Shown here in pieces: positions 32,446 to 42,185 of a stretch of 64,000 nt of DNA. Each line of letters starts with the position of its first letter. Position 1 is the first letter of the stretch. The stretch comes from Candidatus Cacconaster scatequi (lineage in GTDB: Bacteria > Bacteroidota > Bacteroidia > Bacteroidales > UBA932): contig JAGHTO010000058.1 of assembly GCA_018065305.1 (NCBI GenBank), forward strand, positions 1 to 64,000. Direction: 5' to 3'. The position numbers were made by a program, and so were the translations under genes. Under the pieces are notes generated by a model. It did not search any database and was not told the origin of the DNA. It saw nothing but the letters and a program-made list of their open reading frames with translations.

Positions 32446-35400
32446 TTACTCCTCCTCAGGTTTAAGTTGCATGAATATATACTCCTTGCGCTGTTTGCTC
32501 TGCTTGTCACGTTCCCCGCTACGGGAAGTGATTCCGTAGACGACAGGAACAACCAGCAGGGTAATCAGTGTGGATACAAGAAGACCGCCTATTACCACGA
32601 TACCCATCGGCTGCCACATTTCGGAACCCTCACCGGTGCTCAATGCCATAGGAAGCATACCGAGAAGAGTTGTGAAGGCTGTCATAAGCACAGGACGGAG
32701 ACGGCTCGCTCCGGAGACCGCGATAGCCTCGTTCAATTCATATCCCCTGTCCCTCATAAGGTTGATGTAATCGACAAGCACGATACCATTCTTCACGACA
32801 ATGCCGATAAGCATTATAATACCAAGGGCTCCGACCATATCCAACGTCGTATGGGTAACCCAAAGCGCCATAACGACTCCGGAAAGGGCGAACGGGATGG
32901 AGAGCAGAATCACGGCAGGTTTCCCGAAGGACTCGAACTGAGATGCCATAACGATGTAGACAAGGATGACGATAAGGGCGGCAAGCATCAGAATGTCACC
33001 GAACATATCCTGCTGGTCCTCATAATCTCCACCTATGATGGTGGTTATTCCGACGGGGGTGGGATGCTGCTTCAGAACTCCAATGACCTGAGTTGCAAGT
33101 TCACCCAATGAAGTGTTGTAGGGAGTCACGGACACTTTCAGATATCTCTGTCTGCTCTTGCGCTCGATGGACTGCGGTGACCAGTATTCCTCGACCGATG
33201 CCACTTCACGAAGCTTTATCTGCCCGCCTGTCGCGGTAGGGATTGTCAGGTCCTCCACGTCAGTTATGGAATTGCGGTCATCCTCCTTCAGTCGGACAAT
33301 GATGTCATATTCATCGCCGTCTTCTTTCAGATAGCCGGCCGGATAACCCGTAACTCTGTAGCGCAGGTATGCGGCAGCCGTTGAAGTATTGAGCCCGTGA
33401 TATGCCAGTTTCTCCTTGTCGAACACGACCTTTATCTCAGGGCGGTCCTTGTCGCGGCTGATCTTGACATCACGTGCTCCCGGGACATTATCCTCTATGG
33501 CTTTCTTTATCTCCGCAGCGTAAAGGCTGGTAGCATCGAAATCAAAACCATACACTTCGACATCTACCGTAGATGCTCCGTTTCCGCCCATACCTCCGCT
33601 CTGTACGCATTGGTATTCAATGATTTCAGGGTATTTCGCAAGTTCCGTCCTGAAAACCTCGGCGATTTCCTCTATCGAGCGTTCCCTCTGGCGTTTCTTC
33701 GTACATACCACAATCATCGATATCTTGTAGTTGGTCGTTGACGAAAACAGCGCACTGATGCTGCTTTCATCATTAGAACCGGAAGATGTCGATATTCTCG
33801 TAATTTCGGGAGCCAACGCCATAAACCTCTGTTCAAGGATTCTGGCCGTCTTCACGGTCTCTTCAATTCTTGTTCCGGGCTGCAGTTCCACCGTCACGCT
33901 CAACCTTCCGTTATCTGATGTCTGCATAAAGTCCGTTCCTATCTTGCCCATTGCCGCAGGCACCATTGACGCCGCGAAGGCAAGAACCAGAATCAGAATC
34001 GTGAGAGCCTTGTGGCTGAGGCACCAGCGCAGAAGATTGGCGTAGAATCTGTCAAGTTTGTCAAGGAAACCCTTTACGATAATCTTCTCATAGAAGTCGT
34101 GTTTCTTCTCAACCTTTACAAGCTTTCCGTCACGGACCTCAACCTTGTCGGACTTGAGCATCTTGGAACAAAGCATAGGAATCAGGGAGATGGCGGCAAG
34201 GGTGGAAGTACATACGACTATCGTCACAATCCAGCCAAGTTCCTTGAACATTATGCCCGCCATACCGGTAAGCATCGTGAGAGGGACGAACACGGCCACG
34301 ATAACCAGAGTGGTCGCTATTACTGAAATCCACACCTCATTGGTCGCATAGATGGAAGCCTCCCTTGGCGAAGAACCCCGCTCGATGTGGGTGGTGATAT
34401 TTTCCAGAACCACGATGGAGTCATCCACCACCATTCCGATGGCCACCGTAAGTGCCGACAGGGAAATGATGTTCAGAGAACTTCCCGTCACCATCAGGTA
34501 GATGAATGCCACAATCAGCGCGATAGGAATTGTCAGGCAGATGATTACCGTAGCCCTCCATTTGCCCAGAAAGAAGAACACCACCAGCACCACGAAAAGA
34601 AGTGCATACAGAATGCTCTCCTCCAATGACCCGATTGCCCCCTCGATATCCTCGGACGAGTCATACACCATCTTTATCTCGACATCCGAAGGAAGTACGG
34701 TTTGGAGTTCGGCTATTTTCTTGCGCACGTCACGGCAAACCTGAACGGTGTTGGAGCCCGATTTCTTGGAAACGATAAGACGTGCGGCCTCCTGACCGTC
34801 AACTTTTTCGTCAAGAGACAAGTCCTTGATGGTATCGCGCACGGCAGCCAGATCCCTGATATAAATCTTCTGACCGGCAGCTGTGGATGAAACCACTATG
34901 TTTTCTATTTCGGAACTCTGTCCATACTCGCTTCGGACCTGCATCTGGAACTGCTCCTTTTTCATCTTGACAGTTCCGCTGGAGAGGTTCAGGTTGTTTG
35001 AACTGACAGCGGATGCAACCTGTTCGAGCGTCAGTTTGTATGCATTGAGTTTCGACTGGTCGATATCGATATAGACGTAACGGTCGGGCGCTCCAGATAC
35101 AGATACGGACCCGATTCCGTTCACACGGTTCAGGTGCGGAATGACCTCATCGTCCAGAATTTTTTCAAGCCCGGGATAACTCTCCTTGGCCTTCACCGAA
35201 TACTGGATGATAGGCATCATACTGGTATTCAGCTTGAAGAGGACAGGACTCTGGCAGTTGTCCGGCAGATTGGACTTGACCATATCCACATAACTGCGCA
35301 GGTCATTGGTCGCTTCATCGATATCTGTCCCCCACTCCAGTTCCACCATAACCATTGACATATTGTCCTTTGACGTAGAGGTCAGTTCCTTGAGTCCGTC

Positions 35401-35622
35401 AACGGAGGTCAGGGAATTCTCGATGACTTTGGTGACATTGGTTTCAATCTCACTTGCACTTGCTCCCGGATATGTGGTCATAACGGTCACATACGGAGGA
35501 TCCATCTCCGGGAACTGGTCGATAGGCAGCTTCAGGAACGAGAAGACACCTATCACTATCACGGCCACAAAGACAAGGGCCGTGGTCACCGGCTTTTCAA
35601 TAGACGCTTTGTATATACTCAT
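32446..35622 (-). CDS. RND efflux pump inner membrane transporter (AcrB/MexB type)
   Basis: 1058 aa, full length. Typical HAE1 layout: membrane helix 1 with KPVTTALVFV, periplasmic domains, and the central helices carrying the two Asp of the proton relay in AIGMVVDDSIVVLE. The C-terminal half has GIIMLIGIVVKNGIVLVDYIN. It exports drugs, bile salts or fatty compounds by proton motive force; the substrate is unknown. It lies between adaptor and PG0541-type genes, with gaps of 3 bases each. Confidence 0.95.
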   Translation of the reverse strand: MSIYKASIEKPVTTALVFVAVIVIGVFSFLKLPIDQFPEMDPPYVTVMTTYPGASASEIETNVTKVIENSLTSVDGLKELTSTSKDNMSMVMVELEWGTDIDEATNDLRSYVDMVKSNLPDNCQSPVLFKLNTSMMPIIQYSVKAKESYPGLEKILDDEVIPHLNRVNGIGSVSVSGAPDRYVYIDIDQSKLNAYKLTLEQVASAVSSNNLNLSSGTVKMKKEQFQMQVRSEYGQSSEIENIVVSSTAAGQKIYIRDLAAVRDTIKDLSLDEKVDGQEAARLIVSKKSGSNTVQVCRDVRKKIAELQTVLPSDVEIKMVYDSSEDIEGAIGSLEESILYALLFVVLVVFFFLGKWRATVIICLTIPIALIVAFIYLMVTGSSLNIISLSALTVAIGMVVDDSIVVLENITTHIERGSSPREASIYATNEVWISVIATTLVIVAVFVPLTMLTGMAGIMFKELGWIVTIVVCTSTLAAISLIPMLCSKMLKSDKVEVRDGKLVKVEKKHDFYEKIIVKGFLDKLDRFYANLLRWCLSHKALTILILVLAFAASMVPAAMGKIGTDFMQTSDNGRLSVTVELQPGTRIEETVKTARILEQRFMALAPEITRISTSSGSNDESSISALFSSTTNYKISMIVVCTKKRQRERSIEEIAEVFRTELAKYPEIIEYQCVQSGGMGGNGASTVDVEVYGFDFDATSLYAAEIKKAIEDNVPGARDVKISRDKDRPEIKVVFDKEKLAYHGLNTSTAAAYLRYRVTGYPAGYLKEDGDEYDIIVRLKEDDRNSITDVEDLTIPTATGGQIKLREVASVEEYWSPQSIERKSRQRYLKVSVTPYNTSLGELATQVIGVLKQHPTPVGITTIIGGDYEDQQDMFGDILMLAALIVILVYIVMASQFESFGKPAVILLSIPFALSGVVMALWVTHTTLDMVGALGIIMLIGIVVKNGIVLVDYINLMRDRGYELNEAIAVSGASRLRPVLMTAFTTLLGMLPMALSTGEGSEMWQPMGIVVIGGLLVSTLITLLVVPVVYGITSRSGERDKQSKQRKEYIFMQLKPEEE

Positions 35623-35625
35623 TTC

Positions 35626-36639
35626 CTAATGCTCCTTTACAATGTTTATCTTGGATCCGTCCACCAGCTTGGCCTGACCCGAAGTAACAATACGGTCCCC
35701 GTCACGAAGTTCAGTGTCAATCACTTCCACCAGGTCATTGTACCTCTGTCCCATCTTGACGAATACTCGTTTCGCCGAATTTCCGTCAGCGACGAACACA
35801 TAGCGGTCATTGGAGCCCGTCATCTTCAACACGGAAGTGTAAGGGACAACGAGTGTTTCAACCTTGTCGACAGACATACTGGTTGAGACATACATACCGG
35901 GACGAAGCTTGAGAGAAGGATTGTTTATCTTCAACTTGAGCTGGAAAGTATGTGTAGCCGGATCGATTGTGGGATACACTATTTCAACGGTGGCCGGGAA
36001 AACCTGGTCGGGATAGAGTTCCGACGTCACGTCAACGTTCATTCCCTTCCTGACATAGGGGAAATAGGCCTCGGAGACGGCTATCAGAGCTTTAAGCACG
36101 TTTATCTGATTGAGCACCAGAATAGGCTGTCCGCTGTAGAGCTCGCCATCCTCATAATTTTTCGCGGAAATCACACCTGCGAAGGGTGCCTTGACGTTGC
36201 TGTTCTTTTCAAGGAACTCGAGGCTTTCCACCGTCTGGTCATAATTCAGTTTTATCTGGTCATAGGCCTGCTGTGAGACAGCTCCCGTTTCACGGAGAGT
36301 TGACATACGCTGAAGTTCCACCGCGAGGTTTGCCGCAGTAAGTTTGGTCGTATTGAGCTGATTCTGGTCCATTTTGACCAAGATCTGCCCCTGACTCACG
36401 TTCGTACCGACTTCCGTGTAGATATGCTCTATCCTGCCGGTAATCGAGGGGGCTACATTCTGTGTAAGGTACCCCTGTAGAGTTGTGGAGAGTTCCACCG
36501 TGCGGTCAACCGTTGCCCTGACAACCGCTGATGTTTCAACCTGCTGTATCAATTCGACAGCCTCTGTCTTTTCCTGCCCTGCACATCCCGCCAAAAGGAA
36601 GGCCGGCAATGCAAAAAGTGAAAGTTTCGATATTTTCAT
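35626..36639 (-). CDS. RND efflux periplasmic adaptor lipoprotein
   Basis: 337 aa. Lipobox LLAGC at residue 19, then the membrane fusion protein fold: beta-barrel, lipoyl-like halves (GRIEHIYTEVGTNVSQGQILV) and a short helical hairpin (about 85-150). It joins the RND pump to the TolC channel encoded upstream, 10 bases away. Confidence 0.92.
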   Translation of the reverse strand: MKISKLSLFALPAFLLAGCAGQEKTEAVELIQQVETSAVVRATVDRTVELSTTLQGYLTQNVAPSITGRIEHIYTEVGTNVSQGQILVKMDQNQLNTTKLTAANLAVELQRMSTLRETGAVSQQAYDQIKLNYDQTVESLEFLEKNSNVKAPFAGVISAKNYEDGELYSGQPILVLNQINVLKALIAVSEAYFPYVRKGMNVDVTSELYPDQVFPATVEIVYPTIDPATHTFQLKLKINNPSLKLRPGMYVSTSMSVDKVETLVVPYTSVLKMTGSNDRYVFVADGNSAKRVFVKMGQRYNDLVEVIDTELRDGDRIVTSGQAKLVDGSKINIVKEH

Positions 36640-36649
36640 TTCGATTATT

Positions 36650-37942
36650 TTATTTGTTCAGAAGTTTTTCAAGTTCAAGTCTTGCCTCAAGCACCTCAAG
36701 CATAGCCTGTACATAATTGCTCTGTGCAGTCACCAGACTGGTGTTGGCGTTTGTAACCTCAAGGCTGGAGGCGACGCCCTGTTCGAATTTTTTGGAAATA
36801 TTGTCAAAAACGCGCTGTGCGACAGACACGCTCTTCTGCTGGTCCTCGAACTTTTCAAGGTTGGAGCTCAGGTTGAAGAGCAGCTGCCTGTGCTGGAGAT
36901 TGAGGGCAAGTTCGGTGTCAGCCATCGTATTCAACTGCTTCTCATAAGCGAGTTTCGCATCCTTGACGGCAGCGGTGGTCTTTCCGAAAGTAAAAATGGG
37001 GATGCTCAGGTTTGCGCCTATCATATTAGGCGGGGTCATATTGAATGTCTGCTCATCCCGGAAATAGTGCTTTGCACTGTACTGATGATAGATGCTCAGT
37101 ACGGGGCCGTTGCTCCATCCGGTAAGAGATATCTGCTTTCTGGCAAGTTCAGTGCTCTGGGCAAGCAACTGGTAATCGTGGTTTCGTTCCAGAATGAATG
37201 TTTCGGAAAACAGAGCGTCTATCTTGTCCCTGTTGAACATACTCTCCAACTCGTCAGTCAGGATGATTTCAACATCAGTGTCAACGCAAAGAAGCATCCT
37301 CAGCGAATTGTATGCAAGCTCCAGAGAGCGCTTGGTCGTGTTGATGGTACTCTCCATTGTCGCAACCTGAACCGAAAGCTGATCCGCCTCGGTCTGCTCG
37401 GTCACGCCGACGTCCACTGAAGTCTGGGTGATTTTGTACAAATTGGTCAGACTCTCCAGATTTTTCTCAAGGAGATCGATGGTTTCCTCCACGACAAGAG
37501 CGGAATAGTAAATCTGCTGCACCTGCGACTTGATATCCACTTCGGATTTTTCAAGGGTGATGTCAGCCATCTTCCTGGAAATGTCGGCTATCTGTATTCC
37601 GACAATGCTGGCGCCGCTGAAGCCTATGGAAGTCATAAGGCCGAATGTTGCAAAAGGAGGCATCGACATACTCATTCCTCCCAAATCCATCTTGTAACCG
37701 CAGTAGTTGGAATAATCGACGGACCCCTTGACCTGAGGAAGGAGGCTTGCTATTGCCTGCCAGCGGCTCGCCTCGGCCTTGCGGATGTCGAGGGATGCGT
37801 TCATCAGTGTCCGGTTGTGTTCCACGGCATACTCCTTGGCCTGCTCCAACGACAAGTTCAAGGTCGTTTTCTCCTGCGCCGTCCCCAAAATAGGCACTGT
37901 AAGCAGAAGAGCGCAAACTGCACTTCTAAAGTTAATCTTCAT
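36650..37942 (-). CDS. TolC-family outer membrane channel of the RND system
   Basis: 430 aa from the ATG at 37942, where a signal peptide begins (MKINFRSAVCALLLTVPILGTAQ). Two efflux-protein repeats of long helices. It differs from the TolC at 25265 and belongs to the RND operon. A 90-base gap separates it from the LytTR gene upstream, so internal initiation is possible. Confidence 0.92.
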   Translation of the reverse strand: MKINFRSAVCALLLTVPILGTAQEKTTLNLSLEQAKEYAVEHNRTLMNASLDIRKAEASRWQAIASLLPQVKGSVDYSNYCGYKMDLGGMSMSMPPFATFGLMTSIGFSGASIVGIQIADISRKMADITLEKSEVDIKSQVQQIYYSALVVEETIDLLEKNLESLTNLYKITQTSVDVGVTEQTEADQLSVQVATMESTINTTKRSLELAYNSLRMLLCVDTDVEIILTDELESMFNRDKIDALFSETFILERNHDYQLLAQSTELARKQISLTGWSNGPVLSIYHQYSAKHYFRDEQTFNMTPPNMIGANLSIPIFTFGKTTAAVKDAKLAYEKQLNTMADTELALNLQHRQLLFNLSSNLEKFEDQQKSVSVAQRVFDNISKKFEQGVASSLEVTNANTSLVTAQSNYVQAMLEVLEARLELEKLLNK

Positions 37943-38032
37943 TATGTGTACTTTTTTATTATACAAAAAAAATGCATTGAACAGAACGGCGAAACGCAGC
38001 AAAAACCGAGCCACATAAGCCAGAAAAGCATT

Positions 38033-38890
38033 TTATTTCAAGAAAGAGCCGCTTATACTCTCCGCATAGGTGGATGAGACGGGTATGGACACCACGCCTT
38101 CCACGCCGAAATCAGCATAGACACCACCGTCCTTGTCCCGCCTTATCAGATTGACATTGTCAAAGTTGACTATATACGAACGGTGACAGCGCCTGATGCT
38201 GTCCCCCATATTGTACGACAGAAGGGCCTTCAACGTCGACCTCAGGAGGAAATGTTCGACACGGCCCTTGTTCATATACCAGATGTTGACATAATTGTCG
38301 CAGGCTTCCACATAGAGGAAGTTCTCACGCTTGATGGAAAATCTTATCTCGCCCTTGTAATCGTAGAATGTCAGTGTCTCAGGGGTTTTCTCCTCGAGAG
38401 AGGCCAGCCTGAGTTCGTCCAAAGCCTTCAATCTTCTGGAATAGTCCCTCAACACGATATAGAGAACCGATATCGTATATGGTATGACAATTACAAGAAA
38501 CGTATTCTTGATGGTGTTGAGCAATATCGACCAGATGTGTTTTTCGGGATATGGGATATAAATGCAGGCCAGCCTGGCATATACGAGCGCCAGCAATAAT
38601 ATCTCTATGATTATCCAGAACCCGAACCCCAGATACGTTATCACGTGCTTCGAGGCATAATGGTAAAGCACGAAACGGCTCACGGCGACCACCACCAGAC
38701 CGAGCATTATGAGAAGACTGGAGACGAGGAAAATCGTGAACCCGTCCACCGTAGGATACAATTGGTCGACATTGAACGGCCTGTATGCATTGATGAAGAC
38801 AAGGGCAAACACGGCTGTAAAGACAAGCATCGAGATGACACCTGTCTTGTCCGTGATATATGCCGGCAACTTCCTCTTGAAAAATTCCAT
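38033..38890 (-). CDS. Membrane-bound LytTR-type transcriptional regulator
   Basis: 285 aa. Four predicted membrane helices (about 18-38, 50-75, 82-105 and 125-145), then a linker and a C-terminal LytTR DNA-binding domain (about 185-285) with YVEACDNYVNIW, LRSTLKALL and RRCHRSYIVN. There is no receiver domain, so it is a one-component membrane sensor-regulator, not a response regulator. It overlaps the stop of the peptidase gene by one base (TAATG) and precedes the RND genes, which it likely controls. The signal is unknown. Confidence 0.88.
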   Translation of the reverse strand: MEFFKRKLPAYITDKTGVISMLVFTAVFALVFINAYRPFNVDQLYPTVDGFTIFLVSSLLIMLGLVVVAVSRFVLYHYASKHVITYLGFGFWIIIEILLLALVYARLACIYIPYPEKHIWSILLNTIKNTFLVIVIPYTISVLYIVLRDYSRRLKALDELRLASLEEKTPETLTFYDYKGEIRFSIKRENFLYVEACDNYVNIWYMNKGRVEHFLLRSTLKALLSYNMGDSIRRCHRSYIVNFDNVNLIRRDKDGGVYADFGVEGVVSIPVSSTYAESISGSFLK

Positions 38891-40884
38891 TACAAAGTAC
38901 GATAATCTCTGCCGTATTGCATTTGCTGCTCAAGAAAGTCGTCGCAATAGACAATTCTGTAATCCACCACTTCCCCACCCTTCACGACAGGGACGATATC
39001 AGGGTTGACAAATCCGCGATAAGGTTTCAGCTCAAGTGAAGCATAGCGTTCGAGAACCTCCCTGTGAAGTTCAGGGTCGATATTGATTGCGTACCTGCAT
39101 ACAATCTCCTTTCCCGCCTCATAATCGCCTTCCGATTTGATACGCTGTATTTCAGCGAGCAGTTCCCCGAACAATCCGCGGAGAGCTTTGAAATCATTGA
39201 TGACGAAATAGGTCTTGCCGTCTCGCACCCTCTTTTCAATCACATTTGCGGACACGCCATGCTCAAAACACCACTGGGCTATGAGCTGTCGGTTCTGCAT
39301 ATGCGCCTCCGTGTTCTGCTTGCCGGGTTCGATTCTGCTGAACTGTGTGAAAATGCCATTCCTTATATATGACATATATTCCGCTTTGTATGCTTCAGGG
39401 CTGTCAAGCAGTCCGAGTTCAACAAGTTTCGGATCCGCGAGGTAATAGAGGGCGAACAGATCGGCTCGCGCCTCCTCCAAAGTTGAAGTGTATTCTTTCA
39501 AGGCGTTCGCAGGAGTTCCTGTCAGAAGCTGGCCGCTCCCGTGTCCGAGACATTCGTGAAGGTCCGTATGGAGATTGTCCGTGACCGTACCGTACTTGCG
39601 GCAAAGGTTGATTTCATTCTCATCCCATGCAAATTCAGTCAGTACACTCTTCGGTCGTTGATCAGTCGCGCACGCATAGGCATCGGTGATATTTGCTATA
39701 GTGACCGACTTGGAGCCGTAGTCCTTCCTTATCCAATCGGCATTGGGAAGATTGATACCAATCGCTGTCGCAGGATAATTGTCTCCCGCTATAACGGCGA
39801 CATTGATGACTTTTGCGGAGACGCCCTTAACCTCTTTCTTGCGGAACCGCGGATCAATCGGGGAGTGATCCTCAAACCACTGGGCATTGCGGCTGATTGT
39901 CTCAGTCCGCCGTGAAGCCTTCCTATCCCGGAAATTCACTATCCCTTCCCAGGAAGCCTTCCTTCCGAGAGGGTCGTCGTAATCCTCGACAAAACCGTTG
40001 ACAAAGTCGATATCACTCTCCGTATCACCCACCCAGGTGATGTTATATCGGTCCCACATACGGAGGTCACCGGTAGTGTAATACTCAATCAGTTCCCCTA
40101 TGTACTTTTTCTGAAGATCATTTTCTGCGACCAGCGCCGCATCCTGCAGATGGCCCACTATTCGGGACAGAGCCTCTCCATAAAGTCCGCCCACCTTCCA
40201 CACATCTTCCTTGAGTGATTTTCCCGACCGGACAATCTTGCTGTTCAGACCGTAGCTTATGGGGCAGGTATCCTTCGGATTGTCCATCCTGTCATAAAAG
40301 GCATTCACCTCCGCAGCCGTTATGCCCTCGTCATAGAAATTGACGGCCGAAGCGGCTACAATATCTTTTTCATCACCCTGATATTGCTTCGTGTCATACA
40401 GCTTCGGATCGAATATCACATCCAGCAGGGTTTCGTCATAACATCCCGTATCCTTCATCAACCCGGCAAAATAGTCCTCCGTACAGGACGGCAGTATCTT
40501 GTCATTCGAGTAGTGGTGATGGATTCCATTGCTGAAAAAGACGCGTTTCGCATAAGTGAGGAAACCGTCCCAGTCTATTCCGGACCTCTTGCCCCCATAA
40601 TTTTCAAGAATATTTTCAAGAACGTGACGGATGTCGAGATTATATTTGAAATTCTGATCCCACGTTATGTCCCTACCTGATTTTGCAGCCTCACTCAAAT
40701 GATAGACATACTCCTTCTGCCTGAGCGAAAGGCTGTCCCATCCCGGAACCTGATATCTCAGAATCTCAATGTCGGCAAACTCATCTATTGAATATTCGAA
40801 GTCGGAATCCCCGGCCCGTGAAGTGCAGGCGATGCTCACCAACCCGACTCCTGCAGCAGCAAGCATTTTTTTCATTGAAAACAT
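38890..40884 (-). CDS. Dipeptidyl peptidase III (M49), lipoprotein-like
   Basis: 664 aa. Start ambiguous between MFSM and MKKM, followed by a signal peptide with VSIACTS (lipobox-like, Cys20). Zinc motif HECLGH at 443-448 and second motif EEARAD at 470-475, the M49 set. Bacteroides DPP III enzymes have this HECLGH form. It removes dipeptides from peptide N-termini. Here it heads an operon with a LytTR regulator and an RND pump, an unusual partner; it may act on a peptide signal or simply be cotranscribed. Confidence 0.9.
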   Translation of the reverse strand: MFSMKKMLAAAGVGLVSIACTSRAGDSDFEYSIDEFADIEILRYQVPGWDSLSLRQKEYVYHLSEAAKSGRDITWDQNFKYNLDIRHVLENILENYGGKRSGIDWDGFLTYAKRVFFSNGIHHHYSNDKILPSCTEDYFAGLMKDTGCYDETLLDVIFDPKLYDTKQYQGDEKDIVAASAVNFYDEGITAAEVNAFYDRMDNPKDTCPISYGLNSKIVRSGKSLKEDVWKVGGLYGEALSRIVGHLQDAALVAENDLQKKYIGELIEYYTTGDLRMWDRYNITWVGDTESDIDFVNGFVEDYDDPLGRKASWEGIVNFRDRKASRRTETISRNAQWFEDHSPIDPRFRKKEVKGVSAKVINVAVIAGDNYPATAIGINLPNADWIRKDYGSKSVTIANITDAYACATDQRPKSVLTEFAWDENEINLCRKYGTVTDNLHTDLHECLGHGSGQLLTGTPANALKEYTSTLEEARADLFALYYLADPKLVELGLLDSPEAYKAEYMSYIRNGIFTQFSRIEPGKQNTEAHMQNRQLIAQWCFEHGVSANVIEKRVRDGKTYFVINDFKALRGLFGELLAEIQRIKSEGDYEAGKEIVCRYAINIDPELHREVLERYASLELKPYRGFVNPDIVPVVKGGEVVDYRIVYCDDFLEQQMQYGRDYRTL

Positions 40885-40909
40885 TTGAATGATACTTCTA
40901 TTATCGGGA

Positions 40910-40917
40910 CAAATATA
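40910..40917 (-). promoter_or_regulatory. -7 box of the M49-LytTR-RND operon
   Basis: Minus strand TATATTTG, exact consensus, about 25 bases before the peptidase ATG. Confidence 0.5.
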
Positions 40918-40929
40918 GTGAATATTTCA

Positions 40930-40937
40930 TAAATTTG
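40930..40937 (+). promoter_or_regulatory. -7 box of the clostripain-like gene, 4 bases from ATG
   Basis: TAAATTTG, exact consensus, only 4 bases before the ATG at 40942; the transcript would be leaderless. It is 12 bases from the divergent box at 40910-40917, so the two promoters overlap. Confidence 0.5.
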
Positions 40938-40941
40938 CAGT

Positions 40942-42171
40942 ATGAGAACTTGTGTACGCCTGCTGGTCTGCTCACTGTTCTTCGTTCTGGCATTGTCCGG
41001 TTGCGAAGGTTTGTATCCTCCGGTAGAAAAGGACCGGCAGATGGTTCTGTGTTACTTCTCAACACACAACAACTCCCTTTCCGAAGCCAGTCGCAACGTT
41101 CTGAATGACATCAGGAACGCAGAACTACCTTCAACCGATGACGACAGCAAGGTCCTGCTGGTCTATTACCATCTTGCAGACACAGTACCGGTTCTAGTCA
41201 GGATGAGCAGAGACGACAACGGCAAGTTGGTGGAGACCCGCCTGATGACATATCCGGGTAACAGCATCTTTTCGGTGAAATCTCTTTCTGCCGAGCAGTT
41301 GAAACAGGTATGGACTGATGCCCAAACGGTGTTCCCATCCAAGAAACACAGTCTGTTCATCTCCTCACACGGGTCAGGATACCTTCCTCCCGGATATCTC
41401 TCCGACCCGGAGAATATGGTTGGTCCGGTGAAAGAGGACCCCTACCGGTTTCTGGTCAAGAGCGGCGAAGACCCGAAGTCCATAGGCCCCGATGACGACC
41501 TGGAGATAAACATACAGGACTTCGTTTCCGCCCTCTCCGGGTATCATTTTGACGTGATAACGTTCGACTGCTGTTATATGGGAGGAGTGGAGGTGGCATA
41601 CGAGGCGAAGGACCTTTGCGATTATGTAGTGGCCGCACCGACGGAAGTGATGAGCAAGGGAATAATCTGTGGGGAACTGATTATGCCTTCATTCTCGGCA
41701 AGTGCAGACTCCGTGGCCCGTTCAATCTGCAACATATATATGAATCGGGTGAAGAATGACCCGGATTACCGTTCATCAGGTACGGTTGCGGCCGTAAAAA
41801 GTTCGGAACTCGACGAACTTGCGACAGTCTGCTCCGATATCTTCTCCCGGAGAAGAAGCGATCTGGAGCAGATCAATCCCCAGGCTGTCCAACCATATTT
41901 CCGGAACAGGCAGCACTGGTTCTATGACTTTTCCGACCTCGTATGCAAGTTGTGCACAAATGAGGACGGTTCTCAGGATGAAGCCTACGCAAATTACCGC
42001 ACCGCAATGGGAAAGGCCGTCATATACAAGGGTACTACCCCCAAGTTCCTGGAGATCACAATCAACACCTATTCAGGGCTGAGCACATATCTTCCCGACA
42101 GAAACTGCCCGAACCTCAACAATTTCTACAAGACTTTGTCCTGGAACAAAAAAACCGGGTTTGTAAAGTAA
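40942..42171 (+). CDS. Clostripain-related (C11) cysteine peptidase lipoprotein
   Basis: 409 aa. Lipobox ALSGC with Cys21. Peptidase C11 catalytic pair: His143 in ISSHGSGY and Cys210/Cys211 in TFDCCYMGGVEVAYE. It cleaves after Arg or Lys in related enzymes. The signal peptide fixes the ATG at 40942 as start. It is placed head-to-head with the M49 dipeptidyl peptidase operon. The family includes secreted proteases of gut Bacteroidales; the substrate is unknown. Confidence 0.9.
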   Translation: MRTCVRLLVCSLFFVLALSGCEGLYPPVEKDRQMVLCYFSTHNNSLSEASRNVLNDIRNAELPSTDDDSKVLLVYYHLADTVPVLVRMSRDDNGKLVETRLMTYPGNSIFSVKSLSAEQLKQVWTDAQTVFPSKKHSLFISSHGSGYLPPGYLSDPENMVGPVKEDPYRFLVKSGEDPKSIGPDDDLEINIQDFVSALSGYHFDVITFDCCYMGGVEVAYEAKDLCDYVVAAPTEVMSKGIICGELIMPSFSASADSVARSICNIYMNRVKNDPDYRSSGTVAAVKSSELDELATVCSDIFSRRRSDLEQINPQAVQPYFRNRQHWFYDFSDLVCKLCTNEDGSQDEAYANYRTAMGKAVIYKGTTPKFLEITINTYSGLSTYLPDRNCPNLNNFYKTLSWNKKTGFVK

Positions 42172-42185
42172 CGGATTCCGGGCAC

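Noticed and set aside
37943..37975. TATAAT-like sequence before the RND TolC gene
   Set aside because: Bacteroidota primary sigma does not use this motif; A/T-rich chance match.
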